Assembly: GCA_050692985.1 (NCBI GenBank)
Contig: JBOGVZ010000020.1
Coordinates: 1-51,466, forward strand
Origin: JBOGVZ01 sp050692985
GTDB taxonomy: Bacteria > Actinomycetota > UBA4738 > CALAEC01
Reading direction: 5' to 3'
Length of the DNA stretch: 51,466 nucleotides
Shown here: positions 31,896 to 40,750 of the stretch, piece by piece
Layout: each line of letters begins with the position of its first letter
Position numbering within the stretch: the first letter of the stretch is position 1
Program-made: the position numbers and the translations under genes
The notes under the pieces: model-generated
The model's database searches: none
What the model was told of the DNA's origin: nothing
What the model saw: only the letters and a program-made list of their open reading frames with translations

Positions 31896-33446
31896 GTGCT
31901 GAAGCTCTCGGAGGCGACGCGGCAAGCCGACCTGGCCCGGATGGCCGAGGACGAGGTCGACGTGCTGGTCATCGGCGGCGGGGTCACCGGGGCCGGGGTG
32001 GCCCTGGACGCCGCGGCCCGGGGCCTGTCGGTGGCCCTGGTCGAGCGGGATGACTTCGCATCGGGCACCTCGGGGCGATCGTCGAGGCTGGTCCATGGCG
32101 GGATCCGGTACCTGCGGCACGCGGAGGTGGGGCTGGTGTACGAGTCGCTCCGGGAGCGGCAGATCCTCCGCCGCGTGGCCCCCCACCTGGTGCGGCCGCT
32201 GGGGTTCCTGACCCCGATCCGTCGCCCCCTGAACCGGGCCTACTTCGGGTTGGGGCTGGGCGTGTATGGGGCGCTGGCGGTGGGGCGGAACGTTGCCCGG
32301 CACCGCTGGGTGGACCGCTCCGAGGTGGCCCGCCTGGCCCCCACGCTGTCCCGCCCATCCGGCGGGTACCTGTCGTTCGACTGCCGGACCGACGATGCCC
32401 GGCTCACCCTGGAGATCGTCCGGGCGGCCGCGTCTCTGGGCGCCGCGGTGGCCAACCACGCCGAGGTGGGGGCCCTCACCGCCGAGGGCAGGACCACGGG
32501 GGCGGCAGTGCACGACCGCGTCTCGGGCTCGACGGTGGAGGTGCGGGCCAGGGTCGTGGTCAACGCCACCGGGGTCTGGGCGGGGCGGATCCACGCCCTG
32601 GCCGGCTCCTCCGCCGAGCGCCTCCGTCCCAGCAAGGGGATCCACGTGGTGCTCCCGGGGTCGCGGCTGCCGGTCCGTGTGGCCGTCATGGTCCCCTCGC
32701 TGGCGGGGGGCGGGGCCATGGTGTTCGCCATCCCCTGGGGGCCCAGGGTGTACGCGGGGACCACCGACACCGAGTACCGGGGCTCCCTGGAGGACCCACC
32801 GGTCGAGCCCGGGGACATCGAGGTCGTGGTCGGCTCGCTGGCCCGGGCGTTCGAGGGGGACCTGGCCCCCTCCGATGTGCGGGCCTCGTGGGCGGGCATC
32901 CGACCGCTCCTGGACACCGGGCGAGGCCCCACCCGCGACCTGTCCCGCCGACACGTGATCGTGGAGGACCCACCCGGCCTCCTCACGGTGACCGGGGGGA
33001 AGCTCACCAACTATCGGGCCATGGCCGAGCAGGTGGTGGACCGGGTGTGCCGCATCCTGGGGCGGGGACGGCCGTGCGCCACCCGGGATATCCCTCTGGG
33101 GCTGCGACGGCCACTGCTCACCGAGCTGGGCCGGGCGGCCTCGACGGCCGAGCGGCTGGGACTGGGGCCGGACGCCGGGCGGCGGATGGTGTTCCGCTAC
33201 GGCGACGATTGGGAGGCGGCGATGGAGCGCATCCGTGATGACCCGGACCTGGGGCTGGAGGCCGTGGCCGGGTTGCCGGTCCTGCGCGTCGAGCTGGAGC
33301 TGGCCCGCATCCGGGAAATGGCCATCACCGACGACGACGTGCTGGTGCGCCGAACCCGCCTGGCCACCATGGACGAGGAGGCCGCCGCAAGGGTCAGGCT
33401 GGCGCCGGGATCCTCCGGGACGACCGCCGCCCGCCCGCGCGGCTGA
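31896..33446 (+). CDS. glpD: FAD-dependent glycerol-3-phosphate dehydrogenase
   Basis: 516 aa. An FAD fold at the N-terminus (DVLVIGGGVTGAGVALDAAARGLSVALVERDDFASGTSGRSSRLVHGGIRYL), NATGVWAGRIHALAG, RPSKGIHVVLP, FAIPWGPRVYAGTTDTEY, and the C-terminal DAO domain (VTGGKLTNYRAMAEQVVD). It oxidises glycerol-3-phosphate to DHAP at the membrane and feeds electrons to quinones. GTG start, seven bases after TACAAT. Its 3' end overlaps the convergent metallophosphoesterase by 53 bp. Confidence 0.94.
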   Translation: MLKLSEATRQADLARMAEDEVDVLVIGGGVTGAGVALDAAARGLSVALVERDDFASGTSGRSSRLVHGGIRYLRHAEVGLVYESLRERQILRRVAPHLVRPLGFLTPIRRPLNRAYFGLGLGVYGALAVGRNVARHRWVDRSEVARLAPTLSRPSGGYLSFDCRTDDARLTLEIVRAAASLGAAVANHAEVGALTAEGRTTGAAVHDRVSGSTVEVRARVVVNATGVWAGRIHALAGSSAERLRPSKGIHVVLPGSRLPVRVAVMVPSLAGGGAMVFAIPWGPRVYAGTTDTEYRGSLEDPPVEPGDIEVVVGSLARAFEGDLAPSDVRASWAGIRPLLDTGRGPTRDLSRRHVIVEDPPGLLTVTGGKLTNYRAMAEQVVDRVCRILGRGRPCATRDIPLGLRRPLLTELGRAASTAERLGLGPDAGRRMVFRYGDDWEAAMERIRDDPDLGLEAVAGLPVLRVELELARIREMAITDDDVLVRRTRLATMDEEAAARVRLAPGSSGTTAARPRG

Positions 33447-35208
33447 GCGGGAACGGCGCCGGGATCAGCAGCTCGACGTTGCGGTCCGCCGGGGTGCCGT
33501 GATGGCCGCCATCGATGCCGGCCTGGGGGTCGTTCGAGGCCAGCTCCCGGTGGACCGAGGCCAGGAGATCCAGCCGGGTCCTGGCGCGTGTGGGATCGGG
33601 GGGAGCCCCGTGGTCCACCATGGTCCCGAAGATCGACAGGGTCCCGTTCCCGTTGTCGACCAGCTCGATGAGCCTCGTTTGGCACGGCCAGTCGCAGATC
33701 GCCGACGTGGTCACGTCCCAGAACCCGTTCGTCTTCCCCTCGGGGTCCGGACGCGCCAGGACCTGGTTCTGGTGGGTGTGCCCGATCACCCACAGGATCA
33801 CGTTCGGGAAGCGGTGGACCAGCGGTCGCACCGTGGAAGCCGTATGCCTAGGGAGGTCGTTCTGCTCGGGGGTGAACGGGTCGGGGGCGTTCACGGGATT
33901 GTTGAGGGTATCCAGTCCGTGGTGGGAGAACAGCACCACGAGCCGGTCCTGGTTCCCGGTCTCGACCACGCTCCCGCCGGCGTCGTAGTAGCGGGAGTGC
34001 GCCTCGATGAGCCGCTGCTCCAGCCAGGCCAGCTGGGTGGCCCCGATGCTGCCATCGGACAGGCCGCCGGGATTCGTGGTGTCGAGCACGATCTGCCGGA
34101 TCCGCGGAGACCGGTCGTTCACGTAGTAGGCCGTCCCATCCTGGCGGTTCTGTTCGCTGAACCCGTGCCCAACCGGTTTCGACGTCGTGTGGAAGTGCTC
34201 CTCGACGTACTCACGGCGGGTGATGATCTTGCGGTCCGGATCGGCGGTGACCGCCCGTCCGGGACCGGCGAACAGCGCCTCGGGATGGCTCACGAAGTTC
34301 TCGAACTGGTCGCAGGGGTTGAGGCCGGGCGGGGGCCCGGTGACTTTCACCGATCCCACGGCGAACGACTCGAACACCGGGTTCTGATGGGCGTTCCCCT
34401 GCATCAGGCCGTCGTGGTTGCCGAAGCACGAGAACCACGGTAGGCCCGCTCCGCGGGCCCGGAACGGCTCGATGGACCGCTCCAGGAGGCCCGGGTAGGC
34501 GGGGAAGCCGTACTCGAGCTTGTACTTGTCGGACACGTCGTCGGGATGCCAGTACTCGGTGTCCACCTCGAGACTGGGGGTCCCCCAAGTGGCGGCCTGG
34601 ACGCCCTCGAACTGCGGACCGCCGGAGTTCGACTCGATCACGCCGCCGTCCATGATCCCGATGAACTGCCTGAGCTCGTTCCACTGCTCGTTGTCGATGT
34701 TGTCGCCGGTGCACATGGCGAACTGGAGCGGGGCACCGGTGACCGGGCTGGACCCGATGGCCCGCACCGTGCGGATGGTGCGCTCGAAGGCCTGGAAATG
34801 GATGGCCTCCTGTGGCCGCCAGGCCGACTCGAAGGGGATCGGCTCGCAGTCCTGGTCGCTGAACCGGTCGAGGAACTCGACCCTGGCCGGAGACTGGGGG
34901 TCGGCGAGCTGCATGTCGGTGTAGTGGACGAAGTGGAGGAGGGTCCGGCGCTGCCCGGGGGGCTGGGGCTGGGCCAGCTCGGTCCGCAGGATGTGCGGCT
35001 CGCCGGGCCCGGAGCGGAGGCGGAAGTAGTCCTTCTGGGTCCCCTCCCCGTCCCGTGCGCCCCGCTCCAGCGTCCTGGCCAGCGTGGTCAGGAGCCAGCC
35101 CTGCGTCTCGGCCCGGGCGGCCACCACCGGCGGCAGGCCGAGGAAGGGAGCAGCCATCGCCGTGCCACCGGCCAGGCGCAGGAACTCGCGGCGGGAGAGC
35201 CGTCGCAC
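33394..35208 (-). CDS. Tat-exported metallophosphoesterase (TIGR03767-like)
   Basis: 604 aa. It starts RRLSRREFLRLAGGTAMAAP, a twin-arginine signal (S-R-R-E-F-L plus hydrophobic stretch), so the folded enzyme is exported through Tat. The metal sites follow: HYTDMQLADP, CTGDNIDNEQWNE, FSCFGNHDGLMQ, VLFSHHGLD and WVIGHTHQNQV. The length and the VNAPDPFT / GHTHQNQ layout fit the actinobacterial TIGR03767 family; the substrate is unknown. tatA and tatC lie 8 kb away in this window. GTG 35208 is preferred because it starts right at the Tat motif. Confidence 0.88.
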   Translation of the reverse strand: MRRLSRREFLRLAGGTAMAAPFLGLPPVVAARAETQGWLLTTLARTLERGARDGEGTQKDYFRLRSGPGEPHILRTELAQPQPPGQRRTLLHFVHYTDMQLADPQSPARVEFLDRFSDQDCEPIPFESAWRPQEAIHFQAFERTIRTVRAIGSSPVTGAPLQFAMCTGDNIDNEQWNELRQFIGIMDGGVIESNSGGPQFEGVQAATWGTPSLEVDTEYWHPDDVSDKYKLEYGFPAYPGLLERSIEPFRARGAGLPWFSCFGNHDGLMQGNAHQNPVFESFAVGSVKVTGPPPGLNPCDQFENFVSHPEALFAGPGRAVTADPDRKIITRREYVEEHFHTTSKPVGHGFSEQNRQDGTAYYVNDRSPRIRQIVLDTTNPGGLSDGSIGATQLAWLEQRLIEAHSRYYDAGGSVVETGNQDRLVVLFSHHGLDTLNNPVNAPDPFTPEQNDLPRHTASTVRPLVHRFPNVILWVIGHTHQNQVLARPDPEGKTNGFWDVTTSAICDWPCQTRLIELVDNGNGTLSIFGTMVDHGAPPDPTRARTRLDLLASVHRELASNDPQAGIDGGHHGTPADRNVELLIPAPFPLSRAGGRRSSRRIPAPA

Positions 35209-35371
35209 GGTGTCCCTTCTTCGACGCGGGGCCACGAGGCTCCTGCCGAGGAGGACGGGTCGGACATGTCCGGCCCGTGCCTTGGGGTTTGCTCGTTTCG
35301 GCGCCGGGGGAAAAGGACGCCCGACGACGGGCCCGGAACGGACCCCGGGCACGAGAGGAGGTGAAGCTCGG

Positions 35372-35542
35372 GTGGCATCCATCGTTGCGGTATCCGGAGG
35401 GCTGGCCACGATCCTGTGGATCATCGCCGCGGTCCTGGTCATCGCCGGGATCGTCCAGCTCGTGCGCGGCGGCGTGGTGGCCGGGATCGTGCTGATCGTG
35501 CTGGGCCTGCTGGTCGGTCCGGGAGGGGTCAGCATCTTCTGA
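35372..35542 (+). CDS. GPGG-motif small membrane protein
   Basis: 56 aa. Two short hydrophobic stretches: ATILWIIAAVLVIAGIVQL and GVVAGIVLIVLGLLVGPGG, ending GPGGVSIF. This C-terminal GPGG signature is a recurrent actinobacterial small-protein family of unknown role. Very strong ribosome site AGGAGGTGA (35356-35364), seven bases before the GTG. Divergent from the metallophosphoesterase; nothing else is in the 163 bp between them. Confidence 0.85.
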   Translation: MASIVAVSGGLATILWIIAAVLVIAGIVQLVRGGVVAGIVLIVLGLLVGPGGVSIF

Positions 35543-35567
35543 GGGGGCGGTCCCCCCGGACCCCCTC
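35541..35567 (+). terminator. hairpin at the end of the GPGG gene
   Basis: GAGGGGG(CGG)TCC and GGACCCCCTC pair around CCCC, overlapping the stop codon. It leads straight into the REP-like element. Confidence 0.5.
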
Positions 35568-35640
35568 TGACTGGGGGGTTCGCTCGCTGTCCGTCCCCAA
35601 GCTCCGCTCCGTCGGGGCGAGCTACCCCCCCGGACCCCCC
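35567..35640 (+). repeat. REP-like hairpin element, copy B
   Basis: Same element as at 23358-23450, inverted relative to it in the window. In both cases it has the same orientation relative to the gene it follows, here the GPGG gene. The arms GGGGGGTTCGCTCGC (35573-35587) and GCGAGCTACCCCCC (35617-35630) pair over most of their length around a loop of about 29 bases. It ends at the stop of the convergent lipid-kinase gene. Confidence 0.72.
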
Positions 35641-36561
35641 TCAGATCTTCAGCCGGACGGCCTGAGGCACGACGGTGAACGTTGCCGGCGTGGTGCCCAG
35701 GACCTCACCGTCCGCCTCCACGGGCAGGGGCCGCTCCGCCCGCACCTCCACCACCCGCCCCCGCAGCTCCTTGATGTTCGGGTGCGGTACGTGCTCCCCC
35801 TTGTAGATCTTCGGGATCAGGGTGAACGCCTCGGACTTGGGCCCGGTGCTGATCTGGACCTCCAGGAGGCCGTCGCCGGGGTAGGACCGGGGGGAGATCT
35901 TCATCCCACCGCCGTAGAACTGGCAGTTGGCCACGACCACGTTGTTGGCTCGACCCGAGAACTGCTTCCGGTCCACCCGGACGTGGACGTCCGCGGAGCG
36001 GAACCGTCCCAGGGACAGCCAGAACCCCACGAAGTAACGGGATCGGCCGAAGGCCCTGGGGAGCCGCTCGGCCCGGGCCACCACCGCACCGCCCAGGCCC
36101 GCCTCGGCGATGTTCGCCGCGTAGCGGCTGTGGGGTCCGCCGGCGCCCTGGTAGTCGGCCCGGATCACGTCGATCGGATACAGGCGATCGCCGGTGAGGT
36201 GCCGGACGGAGCGGATCGCGTCGTCCGGGAGCCCGAAGGTCCGGACGAAGTCGCACCCCGATCCGGCGGCCACCACGCCGAGGACGGCGTCCTGGGCCAC
36301 GGGGCGGTCGTCCCGGACCATCCCGTTCACGACCTCCTGGATCGTCCCGTCGCCGCCGGCCGCGACCACGAACCTGTCCCCCGCCTCCAGGGCGTCGCGG
36401 GCCAGGCGGGTGGCGTGGCCCTGCCCTTCCGTTTCCTCGATCCGGTAGGCCAGCCCCCGAGCGAGGAGCTGCCGCTCCACCTCGGGGAGCTCCCGGCCCA
36501 CCCGCCCCCGCCCGGACCGGGGGTTGGCGATGACCACGACCGTGCCGAACGGGCTGGCCAC
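35641..36561 (-). CDS. diacylglycerol/lipid kinase family protein
   Basis: 306 aa DAGK-catalytic fold: VVVIANPRSGRGRVGRELPE, the ATP-binding VVAAGGDGTIQEVVNGM, GVVAAGSGCDFVRTFGLPDD, and a C-terminal beta-sandwich with NVVVANCQFYGGGMKISP and PVEADGEVLGTTPATFTVVP. It phosphorylates diacylglycerol or a related lipid at the inner membrane face. It starts one base after the stop of the flavoprotein gene, an arrangement also known from mycobacteria (Rv2251-Rv2252). A second paralogue lies at 41470. Confidence 0.9.
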   Translation of the reverse strand: MASPFGTVVVIANPRSGRGRVGRELPEVERQLLARGLAYRIEETEGQGHATRLARDALEAGDRFVVAAGGDGTIQEVVNGMVRDDRPVAQDAVLGVVAAGSGCDFVRTFGLPDDAIRSVRHLTGDRLYPIDVIRADYQGAGGPHSRYAANIAEAGLGGAVVARAERLPRAFGRSRYFVGFWLSLGRFRSADVHVRVDRKQFSGRANNVVVANCQFYGGGMKISPRSYPGDGLLEVQISTGPKSEAFTLIPKIYKGEHVPHPNIKELRGRVVEVRAERPLPVEADGEVLGTTPATFTVVPQAVRLKI

Positions 36562-37986
36562 CTAGGACCCGGCGTCCCGGGGCAGCAGCTTGCCGGGGTT
36601 GAGGACGCCCCCGGGATCGAGCGCGCCCTTGATGGCCCGGAGGGTGGACAGGCCCGAGGTTCCGAGTTCCTCCTCCATGAACGGCGCCTTCAGCAACCCG
36701 ACGCCGTGATGGTGGGTGATGGTGCCTCCCGCTTCTAGGCAGGCCCGGCCGGCCTCGGCCCACGCCGCGGAGTACGGTTCCTCGACAGCGTCGTCGTCGG
36801 CGGCCCTGACCATGAACGTGAAGTACAGGGAGGCGCCCGACCGGTAGGGGTGGGACAGGTGGCAGGCCACCGCCTCGGCCCGACGAGCCAGGGCGTTCCC
36901 CACGTTCTCGTACAGGGCCGGCAGCCGGGACCACAGCGCCGCCACCTCCATGGTGTCGACCAGGACGCCCGGGCCCAGGATCCGGTCCTCGCCCATGATC
37001 CGCCGGTACAGCGCCACCGGGTCGAACCGATGGTCCCACCAGTGCGTGCCGTATCGCTCGGCCAGGGGCCCTGCGCCCGACGTGGCCTGTCGCACCGCGT
37101 CCGTGGCTGCCTCGCTCAGCGGCCCGTCGGGCACGGCCACGATGAGCACGGGGCCGCCCTCATGGTTCAGGGGGCCGAATGTGACCGCGGCGTCGGGCTC
37201 GTCGTACAGCCGCACCACCGTGGGGTGGAGGTCTCGGTGGACCACCTCCCGGGCCAGGGCCAACCCGTCGGCGAAGCTCGCCGGCCGGACCGCCACCCAC
37301 CGCAGGCCGGCCGGGAGCCGCGAGGCCGACAGCGTGGCCTCGGTCACCACCCCCAGCGTCCCCTCGGCGCCGGCGAACAGGCGGCGGAGGTCCGGCCCCG
37401 CGGCGGAGCGGGGGACGGCCCGCAGCCTGATGACCTCGCCGGTTGGCAGGACGGCCACCAGCCCCAGGAGCATGTCCTCGATGGCCCCGTAGGCGGCCGA
37501 CGCCTGGCCGGACGACCGGGAGGCGATCCACCCTCCCACCGAGGAGATCGACAGCGACTGCGGATAGTGCCCCAGGGTCATCCCTCGCTCGCCCAGGGCC
37601 CCTTCCAGCCGGTCCCCCTTGATGCCTGCCTGGACCTCCACCGCCAGGGATTCCTCGTCGATGGACAGCACCTCGTTCATCTGCGAGAGGTCGAGGACCA
37701 CCGAACGCCAGGCCGCCTGGGCACCGCCGCACACCCCCGAGCCCCCACCCCGGGGGATCACCGGGATCCCGGTCTCCTGGGCCCACGCCAGGACCGACGC
37801 CACGTGCTCGGTCGTCCGGGGGAACACCGCGGCCATCGGGCGCGGGAGCGCCTCTCCCCGGGCTTCGCGCAGCATCGCCAGCGCCCACCAGTCCCGGGAG
37901 CGGATGCCGAGCTCCCCGGGGTGGGTGCTGATCGCCCCCTCGGGCAGGCGCTCGGTTAGCGAGACGAGCGGATCCGCCGATGACAC
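36562..37986 (-). CDS. FAD-linked oxidase, alkyl-DHAP-synthase-like
   Basis: 474 aa VAO/PCMH-type flavoprotein. FAD site PVIPRGGGSGVCGGA. Alkylglycerone-phosphate-synthase signatures are HYPQSLSISSVGGWIASRSS, QASAAYGAIEDMLLG and the late TITHHHGVGLLKAPFMEEE. True AGPS swaps the acyl chain of acyl-DHAP for a fatty alcohol to make ether lipids. In Actinobacteria relatives may act on other substrates, so ether-lipid synthesis is a hypothesis. The pairing with a lipid kinase points to lipid metabolism. GTG start seven bases after TATCAT. Confidence 0.88.
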   Translation of the reverse strand: MSSADPLVSLTERLPEGAISTHPGELGIRSRDWWALAMLREARGEALPRPMAAVFPRTTEHVASVLAWAQETGIPVIPRGGGSGVCGGAQAAWRSVVLDLSQMNEVLSIDEESLAVEVQAGIKGDRLEGALGERGMTLGHYPQSLSISSVGGWIASRSSGQASAAYGAIEDMLLGLVAVLPTGEVIRLRAVPRSAAGPDLRRLFAGAEGTLGVVTEATLSASRLPAGLRWVAVRPASFADGLALAREVVHRDLHPTVVRLYDEPDAAVTFGPLNHEGGPVLIVAVPDGPLSEAATDAVRQATSGAGPLAERYGTHWWDHRFDPVALYRRIMGEDRILGPGVLVDTMEVAALWSRLPALYENVGNALARRAEAVACHLSHPYRSGASLYFTFMVRAADDDAVEEPYSAAWAEAGRACLEAGGTITHHHGVGLLKAPFMEEELGTSGLSTLRAIKGALDPGGVLNPGKLLPRDAGS

Positions 37987-37993
37987 GCAGCCG

Positions 37994-37999
37994 ATGATA
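37994..37999 (-). promoter_or_regulatory. -10 of the flavoprotein-lipid kinase pair (leaderless)
   Basis: TATCAT on the minus strand, seven bases (CGGCTGC), then GTG at 37986. Confidence 0.5.
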
Positions 38000-38052
38000 G
38001 TGAGTCACCGGCGTCCGGGCCCGGTTGGGGTCCCACGCCGCTGGGGGGCCGG

Positions 38053-40704
38053 CTACAGGCCCGTGTAGGCCACCACCCCGCGGTTCACGGCGTCCCTGGC
38101 CGCCCCCGCCATCGCCGCGGCCTCCCCCTCGGCGACCGCCTCGATCTGCCGAAGGAGGTCCAGGAGCTGCTTGCAGGTTCGCACCAGGTCGCCGGGGGCC
38201 ATCCCCGTCTCCAGCAGGACGTCTTTCAGCGACTTGTCCTCCGCCCAGTGGAAGGCGGCGCCGGCGAACCCCGACTCGAGGTCCCGGCACAGCTCCACCT
38301 GGTGCCGCTGCTCGACCTCGCGGATGTGGGCGAACAGCTCCCCCAGGCGCCGGTACCGCCGCCGCAGCTCGCCGGTGGGCATGTCCACCGCTCGCGGGGT
38401 GCGCTCCCGGGACTCGTACACCACCGTGGACACCAGGGAAGCGGTCTCGGCCGGCGACAGGCCGTCGAGGAGCCCTTCGGCCAGGGCCTCGGCCACCAGG
38501 ATGTCGGCCTCGCCGTAGATCCGGACCAGCCGCTCGCCTCGCTCGGTGAGGCGGAACCCCTCCACGTACCCCAGCCGCTGGAGCACCCGCAGGACCCGGT
38601 CGAACTGGCGGCCCAGCGTCTCGGTCCGGGAGCGGATACGCCGCTCCAGTCCCTGGACCTCCCGGTCGAGCCTCGATGCCCGGACGGCCCACCGTTCGTG
38701 CTCGGCCCGGTCGGGACACCCGTGGCACGGATGCTCGGCCGCCCGGCGCTCCAGGGCCTCCGGTTCGTCCAGGGCCTCCCGAGAGGGACGGGGACCGCGG
38801 CGCCTGGGCGGACGCACCTCGAGGGCCACCAGCTTGGCCGCCAGGTCGCGGCGGTACCGGGCGCTCCGCGGGTTGCCGCCCCGGGGCAGCGCCACCCGGG
38901 CCAGGGGCTGGGGCGGGTCCTCGACGTGGGTGGGCGAGACCCGGAAGAGCTTCCGCTCCTCGGTGAGCACGGTGGGCCGCCCGTCCGGGACCGCGGTCAC
39001 CACCGCCAGGCCCCGCCGGGCGGCCCGGGGCAGGTGGATCACGTCACCGGGTCGCAGGGAGGCCAGAGCGGTGCGGATGGCCTCCCGGCGGGCACGGTCG
39101 TGGGTCCGGGCGGTCGCGCGGCGGATGTCCTCGGCCTCCTGGCGGAGGGCCCAGTACTGGTGGAAGTCGCCGAGGTGGCACGCCATCCGGGCGTGATACC
39201 CGTCGATGTAGGCCCGGTCCCGTTCGAGCTGGCGCTCCAGGGCCACCACCCCACGGTCGGCCTGGAACTGGCCGAACGAGGAGTTCAGCAGGTGGTGAGC
39301 CTCCTCGGGGGTGTAGTTGCGCACCAGGTTCGCGGCCATGTTGTACGAGGGCCGGAACGACGAGCGCAGCTCGTACGTCCGCCGGGTTGCCAGCCCGGCC
39401 ACCCGCTCGAAGTCCAGGTCCTTCTGGTACAGCACCACGGCGTGTCCCAGCGGGTCGATGCCCCGCCGGCCGGCCCGCCCGGTGAGCTGCGTGAACTCGC
39501 CGGGGGTGAGGACCTCGTGCCGCTCGCCGGAGAACTTCCACAGGCTCTCGATCACCACGGTGCGGGCCGGCATGTTGATCCCCAGGGACAGCGTCTCGGT
39601 GGCGAACACCACCTTGACCAGGCCTTCGGTGAACATCTCCTCCACCGTCTCCTTGAAGGCCGGCACCATCCCGGCGTGGTGCGCGGCCACCCCGGCGGCC
39701 AGGGCCTCCCGGAACTCGAAGAACCCCAGGGCGGCCAGGTCCTCGTCCTCCATCCACGCCGCCCGGGCCTCGGTTCGCTCCCGGATCCGCTTCTCCTCCC
39801 GGGGCGTGGTCAGGCGCACGCCCGCATCCATCAGGAACCCCACGCTCTTGTCGCAGCCGGCGCGGGAGAAGACGAAGTAGATCGCCGGGAGCATCCCCTC
39901 CTCGGCCAGGCGCTCGACGACCTCCTCCCGGCGAGGGGTGTAGATGCGCCGGTGGCCTTCCCTGGGCCGGGAGATCCGCTCGTACTGGCGGCGCCCGCTC
40001 TGGCGGCGGCGGTACTCGCGGGTCCGGAGCTCGCGCTGGCCGAGCGAGGCTAGGTAGGGGCTGGGGATCAGCTGGCCGTCCTGCTCCACGTGCATCGAGT
40101 GAAGCTCTCGCCCGACCATGTAGTGCTGCTCGAGTGGCACCGGCCGCCGCTCCTCGATCACCACCCGGGTGGTGCCCCGGAGCGTGGTCAGCCACTCGCC
40201 GAACTCCTCCGCGTTCGACACCGTGGCCGACAGGCACACCACCGAGACCGCCAGGGGGAGGTGGATCAGGACCTCCTCCCACACGGCGCCCCGGTAGGGG
40301 TCCTGGAGGTAGTGGACCTCGTCCATGACCACCACCTCCAGGCCCTCGAGCGTGTCGGAGCGCTCGTAGAGCATGTTGCGGAGCACCTCGGTGGTCATCA
40401 CCACCACGGGGGCCTCGCCGTTGATGCTGTTGTCCCCGGTCAACAGGCCCACCCGGCTGGGGCCGTACCGCGCCACGAAGTCGGCGAACTTCTGGTTCGA
40501 CAGGGCCTTCAGCGGCGTGGTGTAGAAGGCCTTGCGGCGCCGCTCCAGGGCCCGCTCCACGGCGAACTCGGCCACCACCGTCTTGCCGGAGCCGGTGGGG
40601 GCCGCCACCAGGACCGATTCCCCGGCGTGAAGGGCGGAGATGGCTTCCTCCTGGAAGCGGTCGAGTGGGAAGGGATAGCGCGCCGCGAATCGCTCGGGGT
40701 CCAT
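38053..40704 (-). CDS. helY: Ski2/Mtr4-like DExH helicase
   Basis: 883 aa. Q/Walker A region RFQEEAISALHAGESVLVAAP with APTGSGKT (35-42), DEVH (128-131), TTPLKALSNQK, FATETLSLGINMPARTVV, QLTGRAGRRG (motif VI), then a winged-helix and C-terminal DSHCT domain (about 690-883). This matches actinobacterial HelY, an RNA helicase-like protein of poorly known function; relatives unwind structured RNA for decay. It sits in the same tat-paf block as mycobacterial helY. Confidence 0.93.
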   Translation of the reverse strand: MDPERFAARYPFPLDRFQEEAISALHAGESVLVAAPTGSGKTVVAEFAVERALERRRKAFYTTPLKALSNQKFADFVARYGPSRVGLLTGDNSINGEAPVVVMTTEVLRNMLYERSDTLEGLEVVVMDEVHYLQDPYRGAVWEEVLIHLPLAVSVVCLSATVSNAEEFGEWLTTLRGTTRVVIEERRPVPLEQHYMVGRELHSMHVEQDGQLIPSPYLASLGQRELRTREYRRRQSGRRQYERISRPREGHRRIYTPRREEVVERLAEEGMLPAIYFVFSRAGCDKSVGFLMDAGVRLTTPREEKRIRERTEARAAWMEDEDLAALGFFEFREALAAGVAAHHAGMVPAFKETVEEMFTEGLVKVVFATETLSLGINMPARTVVIESLWKFSGERHEVLTPGEFTQLTGRAGRRGIDPLGHAVVLYQKDLDFERVAGLATRRTYELRSSFRPSYNMAANLVRNYTPEEAHHLLNSSFGQFQADRGVVALERQLERDRAYIDGYHARMACHLGDFHQYWALRQEAEDIRRATARTHDRARREAIRTALASLRPGDVIHLPRAARRGLAVVTAVPDGRPTVLTEERKLFRVSPTHVEDPPQPLARVALPRGGNPRSARYRRDLAAKLVALEVRPPRRRGPRPSREALDEPEALERRAAEHPCHGCPDRAEHERWAVRASRLDREVQGLERRIRSRTETLGRQFDRVLRVLQRLGYVEGFRLTERGERLVRIYGEADILVAEALAEGLLDGLSPAETASLVSTVVYESRERTPRAVDMPTGELRRRYRRLGELFAHIREVEQRHQVELCRDLESGFAGAAFHWAEDKSLKDVLLETGMAPGDLVRTCKQLLDLLRQIEAVAEGEAAAMAGAARDAVNRGVVAYTGL

Positions 40705-40750
40705 CTCCCCGATTCTCCCACGCGACCCGCGACCGGAGCCGGGGAGAGGG

